From the NCBI GenBank assembly GCA_937944885.1, contig CALFBB010000010.1:1-64000 (forward strand): a DNA stretch of 64,000 nt, in the 5' to 3' direction. How positions within the stretch are numbered: position 1 is the stretch's first letter; each line of letters begins with the position of its first letter. This DNA comes from an uncultured cyanobacterium. Its GTDB lineage: Bacteria > Cyanobacteriota > Cyanobacteriia > Thermostichales > Thermostichaceae. Made by a program: the position numbers and the translations under genes. The notes beneath the pieces were generated by a model. It did not search any database and was not told the origin of the DNA. It saw nothing but the letters and a program-made list of their open reading frames with translations. Positions 48,198 to 57,891 of this stretch are shown here, piece after piece.

Positions 48198-49604
48198 ATG
48201 AGCTACGTCCTCCGCAATGCGCTAATTCCCACGAGCACAGGTTACGAGACCAGGGATGTACACATTGAAGGGGAGCAAATTGCAGAGATTGGCCCTAGCT
48301 TGGCCGTAACCGGCACCGAAGTGGATGCCCGCGATAAGCTGCTTCTGCCGGGTTTTGTCAATGCCCATACCCATTCCTCAGAGATGTGGCAACGGGGGAT
48401 CATCCCTCCCTACCCTTTGGAGCTGTGGCTGGCCCAACTGCAGGAATATTCACCCTTGGACACCGAGAAAGTCTATCTGAGTGCTTTGGGTACTGCCGTG
48501 GAAACCCTGCTCACAGGTGGTACCTCAGTGGTGGATCACTTGGTGTTGATCCCGGGGCAAGAGCTGGCCACCATTGCAGCAGCCGTCCGTGCCTACCGAG
48601 AAAGTGGCATCCGCGCCTTTATTGGCCCACTGATTCAGGACCAAGCCCTATCGGCAGGGGTACCGAGTGGGGGAAGCGCAACCTTGCAGCAGGAGGCTTA
48701 CCCTCTCACCACTGCAGAAGTCTTGGGGATTGTAGAAGAGGCAGTGCGGCAATTCCACCGACCAGAAGAGGGAATTACCTTGATGGTGGCCCCGACCGGG
48801 ATCCAACTGTGCTCTGATGATCTGTTTAGGGGCTGTGTGGAGCTGAGCCAAAAGTACAACCTACCCCGGCATTCCCATCTGTTGGAAACCCGTGCCCAAC
48901 AAATGCTGGCCCAAGAAAAATATGGCTGCAGTGCCGTTGAACATTTGCAACGGATCGGCTACCTGGACAACAAAACCTCCTTGGCCCATTGTGTTTGGCT
49001 GACGGATGCGGATATCGAGATTTTGGCTCAGACAGGCTCCACCGTTGTCCACAACCCTTTAAGCAACCTACGTCTGGGTAGCGGCATTGCCCCGATCTTG
49101 AAATATCGGCGGGCAGGGGTGAATGTGTCTTTTGGCTGTGATGGAGCTGCCAGCAACGACTCTCAGGATCTTCTGGAAGCCATCAAGATCGGCAGTATCC
49201 TGCACAATGTCACGGACTTAGATTACCGCCACTGGATGACTCCTCGCGAGAGTGTAGAGATGGCGGCACGGGGTGGGGCTAAAGGTCTGGGCATGGCGGA
49301 GCAATTTGGATCCCTGGCGGTAGGGATGCAAGCGGATTTGGTGCTCTATGATCTCACCCAGCTGTCGCTGCTACCCCGTACGGATCCCATCGGGCTTTTG
49401 GTTTGGGGTCGCCCTACTCAGGTGGTGGATAGGGTTTGGGTGCGCGGCCGGCAAGTGGTTGCAGCGGGAACTGTAACCACGGTGGATGTCAATAAACTCC
49501 GACGGGATCTCTTTGCCCACAGCCACTGGGATCCCTTGCGTAAGTCGAAGCAGGTCAAGCAACTGGAAGCCCACTATCGCCGGGTTATGGGGTTGCCAGA
49601 ATAG
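48198..49604 (+). CDS. TRZ/ATZ family amidohydrolase (cytosine/SAH-deaminase type)
   Basis: 468 residues. The metal site of the amidohydrolase superfamily is clear: NAHTHSSEMWQRG, HSHLLETRAQQ, LAHCVWLTDADI and FGCDGAASNDSQDLLEAIK. Related enzymes deaminate guanine, S-adenosylhomocysteine, methylthioadenosine or triazines; the substrate cannot be told. The start is ATG at 48198. Its 3' end is 25 bases from the queG start. Confidence 0.92.
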   Translation: MSYVLRNALIPTSTGYETRDVHIEGEQIAEIGPSLAVTGTEVDARDKLLLPGFVNAHTHSSEMWQRGIIPPYPLELWLAQLQEYSPLDTEKVYLSALGTAVETLLTGGTSVVDHLVLIPGQELATIAAAVRAYRESGIRAFIGPLIQDQALSAGVPSGGSATLQQEAYPLTTAEVLGIVEEAVRQFHRPEEGITLMVAPTGIQLCSDDLFRGCVELSQKYNLPRHSHLLETRAQQMLAQEKYGCSAVEHLQRIGYLDNKTSLAHCVWLTDADIEILAQTGSTVVHNPLSNLRLGSGIAPILKYRRAGVNVSFGCDGAASNDSQDLLEAIKIGSILHNVTDLDYRHWMTPRESVEMAARGGAKGLGMAEQFGSLAVGMQADLVLYDLTQLSLLPRTDPIGLLVWGRPTQVVDRVWVRGRQVVAAGTVTTVDVNKLRRDLFAHSHWDPLRKSKQVKQLEAHYRRVMGLPE

Positions 49605-49629
49605 CCTAAGCAGCAGGAGGGATCCCCTA

Positions 49630-50643
49630 TTGAGGGAAGTAGAGCCATCCCAAGTCACAGAGCAAGTGAAACAGCAAGCCCTTGCCCTTGGCTTTGACAA
49701 AGTTGGTGTTGCCAGTGTGACGGATCCCCCGGATTTACAGGGCTTGCGCACCTGGCTAGCCGAGGGCATGGCTGCCGATATGGACTGGATGCAGGATCCA
49801 CGGCGAGAGAATGTGGAGTTGGTGCTGCCAGGTGTCCAATCGGTGATCTGTGTGGCCGTGAATTACTACACCCCGGTTCAGCACAGCTCGGATCCCGGCC
49901 ATGGCAAGCTCTCTCGCTACGCTTGGGGACGGGATTACCACCGTGTTTTGGGGCGACGGCTAAAGCAGCTCCACCTGTGGCTGCAGAGTCAATTTCCAGA
50001 CTACACTGGCCGCTTTTATGTGGATACCGGCCCGGTGATGGAAAAACCCTGGGCTATGCAGGCAGGTCTGGGGTGGATCGGCAAAAATAGCCTTCTACTC
50101 ACTCGTGAGTACGGCTCCTGGGTCTTCTTGGGGGTGTTGCTCACCACCTTGCCGTTGCTACCGGATCGACCCCACTCTTTCCACTGCGGTACTTGTACCC
50201 GTTGCTTGGCTGCTTGCCCCACCCAGGCAATCGTTAGGCCAGGACTTGTGGATGCCCGTCGGTGTATTGCCTATCACACCCTGGAAAGCCATGCCGAAGG
50301 GATCCCCTGCGAAATTGCCCAGCACCTGAACAATTGGGTGGCCGGCTGCGACATTTGCCAGGATGTTTGCCCCTGGAACCAGCGCTTTGCTCAGCCCACG
50401 TGGATCCCAGATTTTCAGCCTTACCCCTGGAATAGAGCTCCCGACCTAAAGGAACTGGCCCACATCGGTGAAGCAGACTTTAACCAGCGATTTCCGGCTT
50501 CTGCTCTGCGTAGGCTCAAGGCCAAACGACTGCGGCGCAACGCCCGGGCTGCTCTAGAGAATGCACCTGAGAATGCACCTGAGAATACCCCTGCCTCGAA
50601 TACAGAGGGGGTTAACCCTGAAAACTCTGTTCCGCTCACGTGA
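49630..50643 (+). CDS. queG: Epoxyqueuosine reductase QueG
   Basis: 337 residues from TTG at 49630, which has AGGAGGG eight bases before it. The track start (49486) lies inside the upstream gene and gives an unrelated N-terminus. The cobalamin-binding reductase domain has YAWGRDYHRVLGRRLKQL and DTGPVMEKPWAMQAGLGWIGKNS; two 4Fe-4S clusters are at CGTCTRCLAACP and CDICQDVCPWN. The enzyme carries out the last step of queuosine synthesis in tRNA and needs cobalamin, which fits the cob genes of this genome. The C-terminus has a short tandem ENAPENAPENTP. Confidence 0.95.
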   Translation: MREVEPSQVTEQVKQQALALGFDKVGVASVTDPPDLQGLRTWLAEGMAADMDWMQDPRRENVELVLPGVQSVICVAVNYYTPVQHSSDPGHGKLSRYAWGRDYHRVLGRRLKQLHLWLQSQFPDYTGRFYVDTGPVMEKPWAMQAGLGWIGKNSLLLTREYGSWVFLGVLLTTLPLLPDRPHSFHCGTCTRCLAACPTQAIVRPGLVDARRCIAYHTLESHAEGIPCEIAQHLNNWVAGCDICQDVCPWNQRFAQPTWIPDFQPYPWNRAPDLKELAHIGEADFNQRFPASALRRLKAKRLRRNARAALENAPENAPENTPASNTEGVNPENSVPLT

Positions 50644-50788
50644 ACAGCAGAAAATTCCCTCTACAGCAGTAAAGGGCGGGTCGATTTGACCTGTAAACCT
50701 TCACCCAGGACCAAACCGGCGATACCTTGATGAAGAATTGGGGGATGAAAGAGAAAAGGAATGAGTGGAAAAATAGAAACCAGGATCC

Positions 50789-52090
50789 CTAGGTGGAGCG
50801 CAGTTGCACCGGCATAACCAAGTAACACAAGCGCATTGCTCCAATCGGCCTCCAAATGGCAGGTTGTACCGCACCGTTGAGATCCAAGCTCACCTGCTGA
50901 GTGTGAAATACCTTGAGAGCATCGAGTAAATAACGCACGTTAAAAGCCAGCTCCAGATCCGGTCCCGACATTTGGATCGGCAGAGACTCTTGGCCACTCC
51001 CCACATCGGGAGCTTCGGTGCTGATCTGAAGGGTCTGGGCTGCTGCAGAAAGCTGGAACTTGACGATATCATTCTTCTGAGCAGCAAACACGCCCACCCG
51101 CTCTAGCGACTCTATCAAGGGCCGACGCTCTAGGGTCACTTGTCGCTCAAATTGGGTGGGAATCAGGCGTCTATAATCAGGATATTGCCCCTCCAAGAGC
51201 CGGCTGATGATTAAATGACGTTCGAGGCTAAACTGCACCTGGGACCGGTCAAAGCGCAGCTGCACGGTCTCGGCCACTTGGTTGCTGAGAATCCGCTCCA
51301 ACTCTCGCAAAGTACGGGCGGGAACCGTGAATTCTAAGCCCCGTCCCGGAAACTCACTCAGACTTTCATCTCCAGCGCGGAGCATCATCAGCTCAGTCTG
51401 CACCGTAGCCAAACGATGCCCATCCGTAGCCGCAAACTCCAACAATGGGGGATCCCCCGGTAAGAGTTTGACGTGTACCCCTGTCAGCACCTGCTTGGTG
51501 TCATCCCCAGAGGCAGCAAAGAGGGTTTGGCTAATCCCCTGCAACAGGCTCTCAATGTTCAGCTCCAAAGTTTGTGCTGCTCCATCCCCAGCACCTACCT
51601 CAGGAAAGGTAGGGTAGTCCTCAGCAGACAATCCCCGTACCTGGTACTGACCAACTGTCGAAATCAAGGTCACGGGAGCATCCTCTCGTGGCTGACTCAG
51701 GGTAACCTTGCCCCCGGGCAGGCGGCTGACAATGTCGCCAAGTAGCCTGGCCGGTAGGGTGGTACGGCCGGTGACCTCCACCTGAGCATCAAACTCACTG
51801 CGGATACCCAAGCTTAGGTCAAAGGCAGTTAGGGCCACTCGTTGCCTGTCTGCATCCGCTTCCAGCAGCACATTGGCCAAAACCGGCATGGACGGACGAC
51901 TGGCCACAGCCCGACCCACCAATCCCAGGTGCTGACTGAGATCCGCTTGCTCACAGGTCAGGTTCAAAGAGAAAGAGCGGGCGGAATCCCCTCCCGAACC
52001 TGCACCAAAGCGGCTCTGAGACACATCAGCGTTGTCTGTCAGGCTTTGGGCTTGCACCATGACGAGCACTTGAGGACTGAATATGCACAT
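50789..52090 (-). CDS. dnaN: DNA polymerase III beta clamp
   Basis: 433 residues from the first ATG; the third domain ends in the clamp-like CYLVMPVQLR. The true start may be the ATG at 52060 (MVQAQSLTDN), since the first 40 residues are not family-like. GRAVASRPSMPVLANVLLEA, TVGQYQVRGLSAEDYPTFP, AATDGHRLATVQTEL and LLEGQYPDYRRLIP are standard. The ring holds the polymerase on DNA. It is downstream of dnaA, with the origin between. Confidence 0.97.
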   Translation of the reverse strand: MCIFSPQVLVMVQAQSLTDNADVSQSRFGAGSGGDSARSFSLNLTCEQADLSQHLGLVGRAVASRPSMPVLANVLLEADADRQRVALTAFDLSLGIRSEFDAQVEVTGRTTLPARLLGDIVSRLPGGKVTLSQPREDAPVTLISTVGQYQVRGLSAEDYPTFPEVGAGDGAAQTLELNIESLLQGISQTLFAASGDDTKQVLTGVHVKLLPGDPPLLEFAATDGHRLATVQTELMMLRAGDESLSEFPGRGLEFTVPARTLRELERILSNQVAETVQLRFDRSQVQFSLERHLIISRLLEGQYPDYRRLIPTQFERQVTLERRPLIESLERVGVFAAQKNDIVKFQLSAAAQTLQISTEAPDVGSGQESLPIQMSGPDLELAFNVRYLLDALKVFHTQQVSLDLNGAVQPAIWRPIGAMRLCYLVMPVQLRST

Positions 52091-52200
52091 CCTACACCGA
52101 TCGGCCCGCTTCGGATCCCTAACCCTGGCAGTAACTTCAATCGCGCGTGAGAAGTTTAAAATCTCGATCCCTACTCTATCTAAAAATTTTGATCTAGTAG

Positions 52201-52558
52201 TAGTAGGGGCTGTGGAAACTGTGGAAAGTGATCCTCAACACCTTGTGCCACAAGCTTTTGACCTTATTCCCCACCTGTGGAAAAAATGTGGAAAACTAGC
52301 CTAGTTTTCCACAGAGTATTTATACCTGTTAATAACTTAGGGGGTTTTTCCACAGGTTTTCCACAGGTTTTTGGGGTTTTTCCACAGGTTTTCCACAGGT
52401 TTTTGGGGTGGAAATGTTGCTATTTCCTGACAAATTCACAAAACTTAACACACAATCAGTGTTAGATCCCCTAACCTGGTGAATCCTCCCTCTAGATGTG
52501 GTCAGAGATTTCATCGTGGTTTGGGCGAGCCACGATGGATTTCCACAGGTTTTCCACA
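52201..52558. other. Predicted chromosomal replication origin (oriC) with DnaA boxes
   Basis: Eleven matches to the cyanobacterial DnaA box TTTTCCACA lie here. Four are on the minus strand as TGTGGAAA(N) at 52211, 52220, 52276 and 52287. Seven are on the plus strand at 52305, 52346, 52357, 52378, 52389, 52539 (ATTTCCACA) and 52550. They stand between dnaA and dnaN, the usual place of an origin. An AT-rich stretch at about 52415-52465 could be the unwinding element. Orientation of the S10 operon, away from the origin, agrees. Confidence 0.85.
52342..52405. repeat. Two exact 32-bp tandem repeats inside oriC
   Basis: Copies at 52342-52373 and 52374-52405 are identical, and each holds two DnaA boxes 11 bases apart, so the four boxes are spaced 11, 21 and 11 bases apart. 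Confidence 0.92.
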
Positions 52559-52950
52559 GGCTGTGAAAGAAAGTTTCGCAGTGGTGTTTTTCTTTGCTGG
52601 GTTAGCAATAGTCATTCGCGCAGGAGGGGAACATGGATGGGTTGGTCCTGGCATTGCTTAGCTTTAGAGGGGGAGTAGACTGCCGGTAGGGCAAGCAGGG
52701 ATGCTAGAGCGATGGTAGGTTGTCTGCCTTGATCTGTCCCTTGCGACAGCGGTGGGTATCACCATGGCTGCAGGGTTCGAGATGGTGTAGCACCAACTAA
52801 CTCGGTCTACTCAAGCAGGTCTGCGGTGGGGTGCACTGTGGAGGTTCAACTCAAATGCTTCTATCAAATGCTTCTAGAGAGGTTCTGGTGAGGAGTGGAA
52901 TTGCTCACTCCAGCCGAGGCGCTGTGAACAGAGAACCTCTTGCTATCTGC
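52559..52950. other. Region between oriC boxes and dnaA, no gene
   Basis: About 390 bases downstream of dnaA (minus strand). A short direct repeat TCAAATGCTTCTA occurs twice at about 52850-52880. A stretch near 52760-52800 has a 5S-rRNA-like loop sequence on the minus strand, which does not close as a 5S. Confidence 0.45.
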
Positions 52951-54375
52951 TTAGCGTTGGCAGGATGAGCCTCCGGCGTTGGACAGGGAGATAAACCGTA
53001 GCCGTTCTGCCAGGTTTTGCAGTTGTCGTTCAAATTGCAAGCTTTCCCGTTGCAACTGGGCCACCTTCTCGCAACTGTAGAGAACAGTGGTGTGATCTTT
53101 ACCGCCAAAGTAATCACCGATTTTGGGCAAGCTGAGGTTGGCGTGGTGACGCATGAGAAACATTGCAATTTGGCGAGCTTGGCTAATCTCTCGTTTGCGG
53201 GAGGTTCCTAGTAAACTCTCGCGGTCGATGCCAAACTCTTCACAAACCACTTTGACCACCATATCGGCCGTGATCTCTTTCGGTTCTGTGGGTGGGTTAA
53301 GGATTGGCTGAATGGTCTCTACACTCATCGGTAGGCCGGAGATAGAGACATAGGCTACAGCTCGGATCAAAGCCCCTTCCAACTCACGGATGTTGCTGGT
53401 GTAGGTGGTGGCAATGTACTCAATCACCTCAGCAGGCAGGTTCATGCCCTCGTACTCGGCTTTTTTCTTGAGAATGGCCATGCGAGTTTCAATATCTGGG
53501 GATTGGATCTCGGCAATCAAGCCCATGGAAAACCGGGAACAAAGCCGCTCCTGCAGGCGAGGGATCAGATGGGGGGAGCGATCGGCAGCTAGGACAATTT
53601 GTTTGCCGGATTCATGCAGAGTATTAAAGGTATGAAAAAACTCTTCCTGAGTGTACTCTTTGCCCTCGATAAACTGGATATCATCCACCAGCAGCACATC
53701 TACAGCTCGGTAATGCTCCCGAAATGATTGCATACTATCCCGACGGATAGCATCGATTAAATCGTTGGTAAAGCGCTCTGTGGAAACATAAAAGATCTTG
53801 GCGTGACGATTGGCTTCCAGTTGATAGTGACCAATCGCCTGCATCAGGTGGGTTTTACCCAAACCAACTCCACCACAGAGAAAAAGAGGATTGTAGGCAC
53901 GACCAGGTTTATCGGCTACCGCCAAGGCAGCAGCGTGGGCCATGCGGTTGTTGGCGCCCACCACAAAGCGGGAGAAGGAATACTTAGGGTTGAGATCCGG
54001 CGCTCGCATCGGCAGGCTGCTCCCCACTTCCAGTCCTAAAGTGGCGGAAGTAGGTAAGTTACTGGGAGAGGGCAAGGAAATGCCGGTGGCTTGTGGTTCC
54101 TCCTCGGTTAAGGCCTGGGGGGAAACGGAGAACTCCACCTGTAAAGGGATCCCGGCTACCCGTTGCACAACCTCTGTGATGGTGGGGGCATAGTGTTTCT
54201 GCAGCCAGCCCCGTGCCCATTCACTGGGCGTACAGATGGTCAGGCGATTATCCACCAAGGATTCGGCTCGGGCCGTTTTGATCCAGGCCTCGAAGGTTGG
54301 ACGGCTAAGCTGCACCTGTAAGTGCCGCAGAGCCTCATCCCAGAGTTGATCCAGGGAGATATCCACGCAACACAC
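52951..54375 (-). CDS. dnaA: Chromosomal replication initiator DnaA
   Basis: 474 residues from GTG at 54375; the GTG at 54366 ([13 protein letters not shown]) is nearer to family starts. Domain I covers about residues 4-85, a short variable linker follows, and then the AAA+ domain with [20 protein letters not shown] and [20 protein letters not shown]. The last domain has the DnaA box-binding motif [19 protein letters not shown]. It opens the origin at start of replication and is divergent from nothing; the origin lies at its 3' side. Confidence 0.98.
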   Translation of the reverse strand: MCCVDISLDQLWDEALRHLQVQLSRPTFEAWIKTARAESLVDNRLTICTPSEWARGWLQKHYAPTITEVVQRVAGIPLQVEFSVSPQALTEEEPQATGISLPSPSNLPTSATLGLEVGSSLPMRAPDLNPKYSFSRFVVGANNRMAHAAALAVADKPGRAYNPLFLCGGVGLGKTHLMQAIGHYQLEANRHAKIFYVSTERFTNDLIDAIRRDSMQSFREHYRAVDVLLVDDIQFIEGKEYTQEEFFHTFNTLHESGKQIVLAADRSPHLIPRLQERLCSRFSMGLIAEIQSPDIETRMAILKKKAEYEGMNLPAEVIEYIATTYTSNIRELEGALIRAVAYVSISGLPMSVETIQPILNPPTEPKEITADMVVKVVCEEFGIDRESLLGTSRKREISQARQIAMFLMRHHANLSLPKIGDYFGGKDHTTVLYSCEKVAQLQRESLQFERQLQNLAERLRFISLSNAGGSSCQR

Positions 54376-54663
54376 CTAACGCGATAAGTCAATCACCCAG
54401 GGGATCCCTGGGCAGGGATTCAGGATACCTCAATTTAGCTGCTTCAGTCAGGGTGAAGGCAGACCCCCTTCCCAGCTGGCCAGAGGTACGAAGTGTCTCA
54501 ATGCCGGATGGAAAGCCACTCTGGCTAGCCTTCATCAGGTAAGCGTGTAAACTTGGGCCGTGGAGAGGGTACTGGGTTGTGTGAGGAGACGGCCCACTTG
54601 GCAGGGACAAAGGTGGTATCCGGCAGAGAAGTCAAGATTCGGGCTATCACCCTTGGTTGGCAG

Positions 54664-55533
54664 CTAGGACTGAGCCAGCTGTTGCTGAGCCGCTTGTCGC
54701 ATCACCGCGATGGGTACAGGCTTGCCTCCCAGCCACAGAGACAAAGCCTTGGCACCCTGTTGAACCAGCATTTCCAGGCCGGTGATTGGGGTGTGGCCTA
54801 GCTCGGCGGCCATGCGCAACAGCGGCGTGGGATCCGGCACATAGATCAGGTCATAGACAATTGCGCCGGTGGGCAAAAGACGCAGTTGCTCCCGGCTCAG
54901 GGGGGAGGCAGTTGGGCTGTGGGCATTGGATCCCGCTTTCATGCCAATTGGCGTGGTGTTGATCAACAGCTGGGTTTGCGCCAGATAGGGATCCAGCTCC
55001 ACCCAAGGGAGTACCTGAATCTGGGGCCAAGTCTTCTGTAGCTCGGCCAACTTCTGCGGGGAACGCCCCGCCACCCGCAGCGGCTGCAGCCCCCCTTCTA
55101 GGCATCCCTGGATCACCGCCCGTGCCGCTCCACCGGATCCCAGTACCAGAGTTGGGATCCCCTTCAGCCCCAGCGATATGAGGGGATGCAAAAAACCATC
55201 AATATCGGTATTGGTTCCCGCCCACCCACCCTCAGGCAGCCGGTACACCGTATTCACTGCTCCCACAGCGGCGGCGCGGCTATCGACATGCTGCAAGAGG
55301 GGCAGGATGGCCTGCTTGTGGGGAATGGTGACATTAAAGCCCTGCACCCCAATGACCGCCAAGCCGGCAACCGCTGTGGCCAGCCGGTCTGAGGCCACCG
55401 GAAAGGGCACGTAGCAGTAGTCTTCCCCCAGCGTAGCCAAAGCCGCATTGTGCATGGCCGGAGAGAGACTGTGGGCAACCGGATCCCCGATGAGACCGAG
55501 CAGCCGAGTTGTGCCTGAGATCCTCCCCGTCAA
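54664..55533 (-). CDS. aroE: Shikimate dehydrogenase AroE
   Basis: 289 residues. GLIGDPVAHSLSPAMHNAAL, GFNVTIPHKQAILPLL, GAVNTVYR, NTDIDGFLHPL, the NADP-binding VLGSGGAARAVIQGCL, and the end block DLIYVPDPTPLLRMAAELGH are complete. It reduces 3-dehydroshikimate with NADPH in aromatic amino-acid synthesis. Its start overlaps the stop of the preceding gene (ATGA). Confidence 0.97.
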   Translation of the reverse strand: MTGRISGTTRLLGLIGDPVAHSLSPAMHNAALATLGEDYCYVPFPVASDRLATAVAGLAVIGVQGFNVTIPHKQAILPLLQHVDSRAAAVGAVNTVYRLPEGGWAGTNTDIDGFLHPLISLGLKGIPTLVLGSGGAARAVIQGCLEGGLQPLRVAGRSPQKLAELQKTWPQIQVLPWVELDPYLAQTQLLINTTPIGMKAGSNAHSPTASPLSREQLRLLPTGAIVYDLIYVPDPTPLLRMAAELGHTPITGLEMLVQQGAKALSLWLGGKPVPIAVMRQAAQQQLAQS

Positions 55534-56006
55534 GGCTCCGCTGCCTCCCCCTCCACCCGCTGCAAAGTCTGTTGATAGCGGTCACGCCAACGGCTCAAGG
55601 ACTCCTCCGAAAGATGATCGACGATATCCGATATATTGCGCAGCATCTCATAGGCTTGCTGAAAATCTTGAGACTGTCCATGGGCCCCTTCCTGACGTAA
55701 CTTTGCCATGTAAAGGGTCATTTTAATAACTTGCAATTTATTTTTAATCAGATCCTCTAGCATGTCTTGGACTTGCTCGATGGCCTCTGCTCGCACTAGC
55801 CGCTGACGACGACGGATCAGCCAAAACAGCACCCCATGTAAAATCCCCACTACCACTGCTGCTACAGCAGTAACTTTCCAAAACTGCAATTCGGTATTGC
55901 CCCCCAGGAGCCCGGCCAGGAGGATAACCACCAAACCAAAAGCCGTGAGGAGCAGCTCAATCTGGTTGAGCAGAAACGTTTTGATGGTTTGCGGTTTTCT
56001 AGTCAT
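55530..56006 (-). CDS. Hypothetical membrane protein, coupled to aroE
   Basis: 158 residues. Two hydrophobic segments at about 15-35 and 42-64 (LLLTAFGLVVILLAGLLGG, VTAVAAVVVGILHGVLFWLI) are followed by a basic stretch and a long cytoplasmic helix (EAIEQVQDMLEDLIKNKLQVIKMTLYMA). The helical part has some likeness to histidine-kinase dimerisation regions, but the phosphoacceptor histidine is absent. The stop overlaps the aroE start as ATGA, so the two are translated together. No function is known. Confidence 0.75.
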   Translation of the reverse strand: MTRKPQTIKTFLLNQIELLLTAFGLVVILLAGLLGGNTELQFWKVTAVAAVVVGILHGVLFWLIRRRQRLVRAEAIEQVQDMLEDLIKNKLQVIKMTLYMAKLRQEGAHGQSQDFQQAYEMLRNISDIVDHLSEESLSRWRDRYQQTLQRVEGEAAEP

Positions 56007-56355
56007 GGTTTGACAAACTCAAAGACAAAGCCTGCAATCCCTCTCATCCATGTCAGCTCAAGTTAGAGGATTCCTTTATTCCTTGAATCGATAGGCGATT
56101 AACGGTTGGGAATAGGGGATCCCTTGCAAGCCCACGGTTATGCGTATTGTCGTCGAGATCTTCCTAGGATCAGTACAGATCTTGCTCAGGTTAGAGAAGG
56201 TATGGACCGGCTCCCAGCCATACTAGCTTGTTTCTCCGTACCGGTAGGAAGGGTCTTTCAGCATTTTTTGACCAGTGAAAAAGGGATCTGTTGAAACATT
56301 GGTCGGTTTGAAAGCCTAACCCTCCACCTTGGATCGCCCAGAAGAGCGTTTAAGA
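56007..56355. other. Intergenic region, nothing recognised
   Basis: About 350 bases between two minus-strand genes. The 62-codon plus frame at 56106-56294 has no family likeness. Confidence 0.4.
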
Positions 56356-57660
56356 TTAAATGGGGCGAAGAGCTTTCCGCGGCACAGACCAACCTCTTTT
56401 GTGCAAAGGTTTAGAGCGTAGTGTTCGCTTCAGTCGCCGCCGCACAGATCGAGAGGCAGACGGACTGGAGGAACGCCGGGGAGAGAGAGTTGCTTCAGAG
56501 GTCAAGGCTTGAGCCTGTTGTTTCAGCTGCAGATTTTGTGCCTGCAGATCTTTGAGCTCTGCAAGACGGTGCTCCAGCTCTTGCCGCAGCTTGGTGTTTT
56601 CTGCTTGCAACTGCTCTAGCCGCTTGAGCACCCCTTCTGAGGCAGCTGGCGGTTTGGCAGCTGTAGGAAGCGTGCTGTACACATTGCGGCTGTCTCGCAT
56701 GGCTTGGGCAGCCCGGCGCAAGAGAGCAACCCCCTTGGGATCATCATTCTCCATCAGACTGGCGGCCCCAAAATGCAACTGCACCGGCAGGGTTTGTCCG
56801 TTCACCACAAAGGGATCCTGAACTAGGCGCTGACAGCAGCGTTCGGCAGCCATTTGTGTAGCAGCTAAGGTACTACCTGCAACGAGAACAATGAACTGTC
56901 CCTCGTCGTAGCAAAACAGATCATCTCTATCCCGCAGGGTGTTAACTAGGCGCTCTGTCAAGAGCTGGAAAAGAGTGGCCCGAGCTCGGCTATCCAACCT
57001 CTGGCTGAGGGCACTGAGGTTGGCAAGACGCAGGCCAAACAGACTGAGAGGCTCCGACTGAGAGCGGGCTTGAGCCACCCGCAAAGGCAGACGGGTTAAC
57101 AAATCCTGGCGGCTGCCCACTGGCAAGCCAACCGACTTTTCGGGGGATGGAGCTGGCTTTTGCCCGGTTTTGAGCAGATGTTGTTGGCGGCGACCTTCCA
57201 CAATGCGCAGACCCGCTCGTACCCGTGTCATCAACTCCGCAGCTTGAAAGGGCTTGGAGAGAAACTCATCAGCCCCTGCCTCCAAAGCCCGCTCCATGTT
57301 ATCGTTGCCCTCACGGGCAGTCATGATGATGTAGTAGATCCAGGCGTACTCTGGGGATTGCCGCAACTGCCGACAGAGTCCCAAGCCATCCAGAGAGGGC
57401 ATCACCCAGTCAGCAATGATCAAATCGGGTGGCCGGCGACGAATTTGCTCTAAGGCAGAGAAACCATCCAAAGCATAGGAAATGCTACAGCCCTGCTTGC
57501 CCAAAAAGTTGGACAACATCTCTGCCACCATGTAGCTGTCATCCACAATTAGAACATGGGCCTGAATCGCGCTATCCTCGCTTTTACTTGCGGGGAAACT
57601 TGCCTGAGCATGCTCAGACTGAGGGGCAGAAGTGCTCTCTGGGTTAGGATCCATAGGCAA
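56356..57660 (-). CDS. Response regulator with degenerate GGDEF domain and coiled-coil tail
   Basis: 434 residues. The receiver domain (about 35-150) has LIVDDSYMVAEMLSN, the phosphoacceptor Asp in LIIADWVMPSLDGLGL and the lysine in FLSKPFQAAEL. The middle (about 190-340) follows the diguanylate cyclase fold (LTRLPLRVAQARSQSEPLSLFGLRLANL), but the GGDEF signature reads CYDEGQF, so it should not make c-di-GMP. A coiled coil (350-395) and a basic Ser/Arg-rich tail follow. It may bind partners or nucleotides instead. No kinase lies beside it. Confidence 0.85.
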   Translation of the reverse strand: MPMDPNPESTSAPQSEHAQASFPASKSEDSAIQAHVLIVDDSYMVAEMLSNFLGKQGCSISYALDGFSALEQIRRRPPDLIIADWVMPSLDGLGLCRQLRQSPEYAWIYYIIMTAREGNDNMERALEAGADEFLSKPFQAAELMTRVRAGLRIVEGRRQQHLLKTGQKPAPSPEKSVGLPVGSRQDLLTRLPLRVAQARSQSEPLSLFGLRLANLSALSQRLDSRARATLFQLLTERLVNTLRDRDDLFCYDEGQFIVLVAGSTLAATQMAAERCCQRLVQDPFVVNGQTLPVQLHFGAASLMENDDPKGVALLRRAAQAMRDSRNVYSTLPTAAKPPAASEGVLKRLEQLQAENTKLRQELEHRLAELKDLQAQNLQLKQQAQALTSEATLSPRRSSSPSASRSVRRRLKRTLRSKPLHKRGWSVPRKALRPI

Positions 57661-57891
57661 ACCAGATCAGGACAAGCTCCAGGGTGAGAAGGGCAAAAAC
57701 TTGTTCCAAAGACATTCTCAAGACCTTCTGAGTGGCAGGTATTAAAAGCAGAGGTGATACCTACCAATGTAAGATCTATAATTCCCTGCGCCCCTCGTTA
57801 GTTAACCCCCTGAGATGCTAGGGATCCCTCCTAGCCGTTCATAGGATTTCATTTCTTGTAACATCCTGCCTGTCCAACTTCAGTAACGAAT

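Noticed and set aside
50661-50855. 64-codon minus-strand ORF after dnaN
   Set aside because: It starts inside dnaN in another frame and has no family likeness.
52740-52830. Possible 5S rRNA on the minus strand (CCATCTCGAAC loop)
   Set aside because: The loop sequence resembles 5S rRNA, but the 5' and 3' ends do not pair to give helix I and no 23S rRNA is near.
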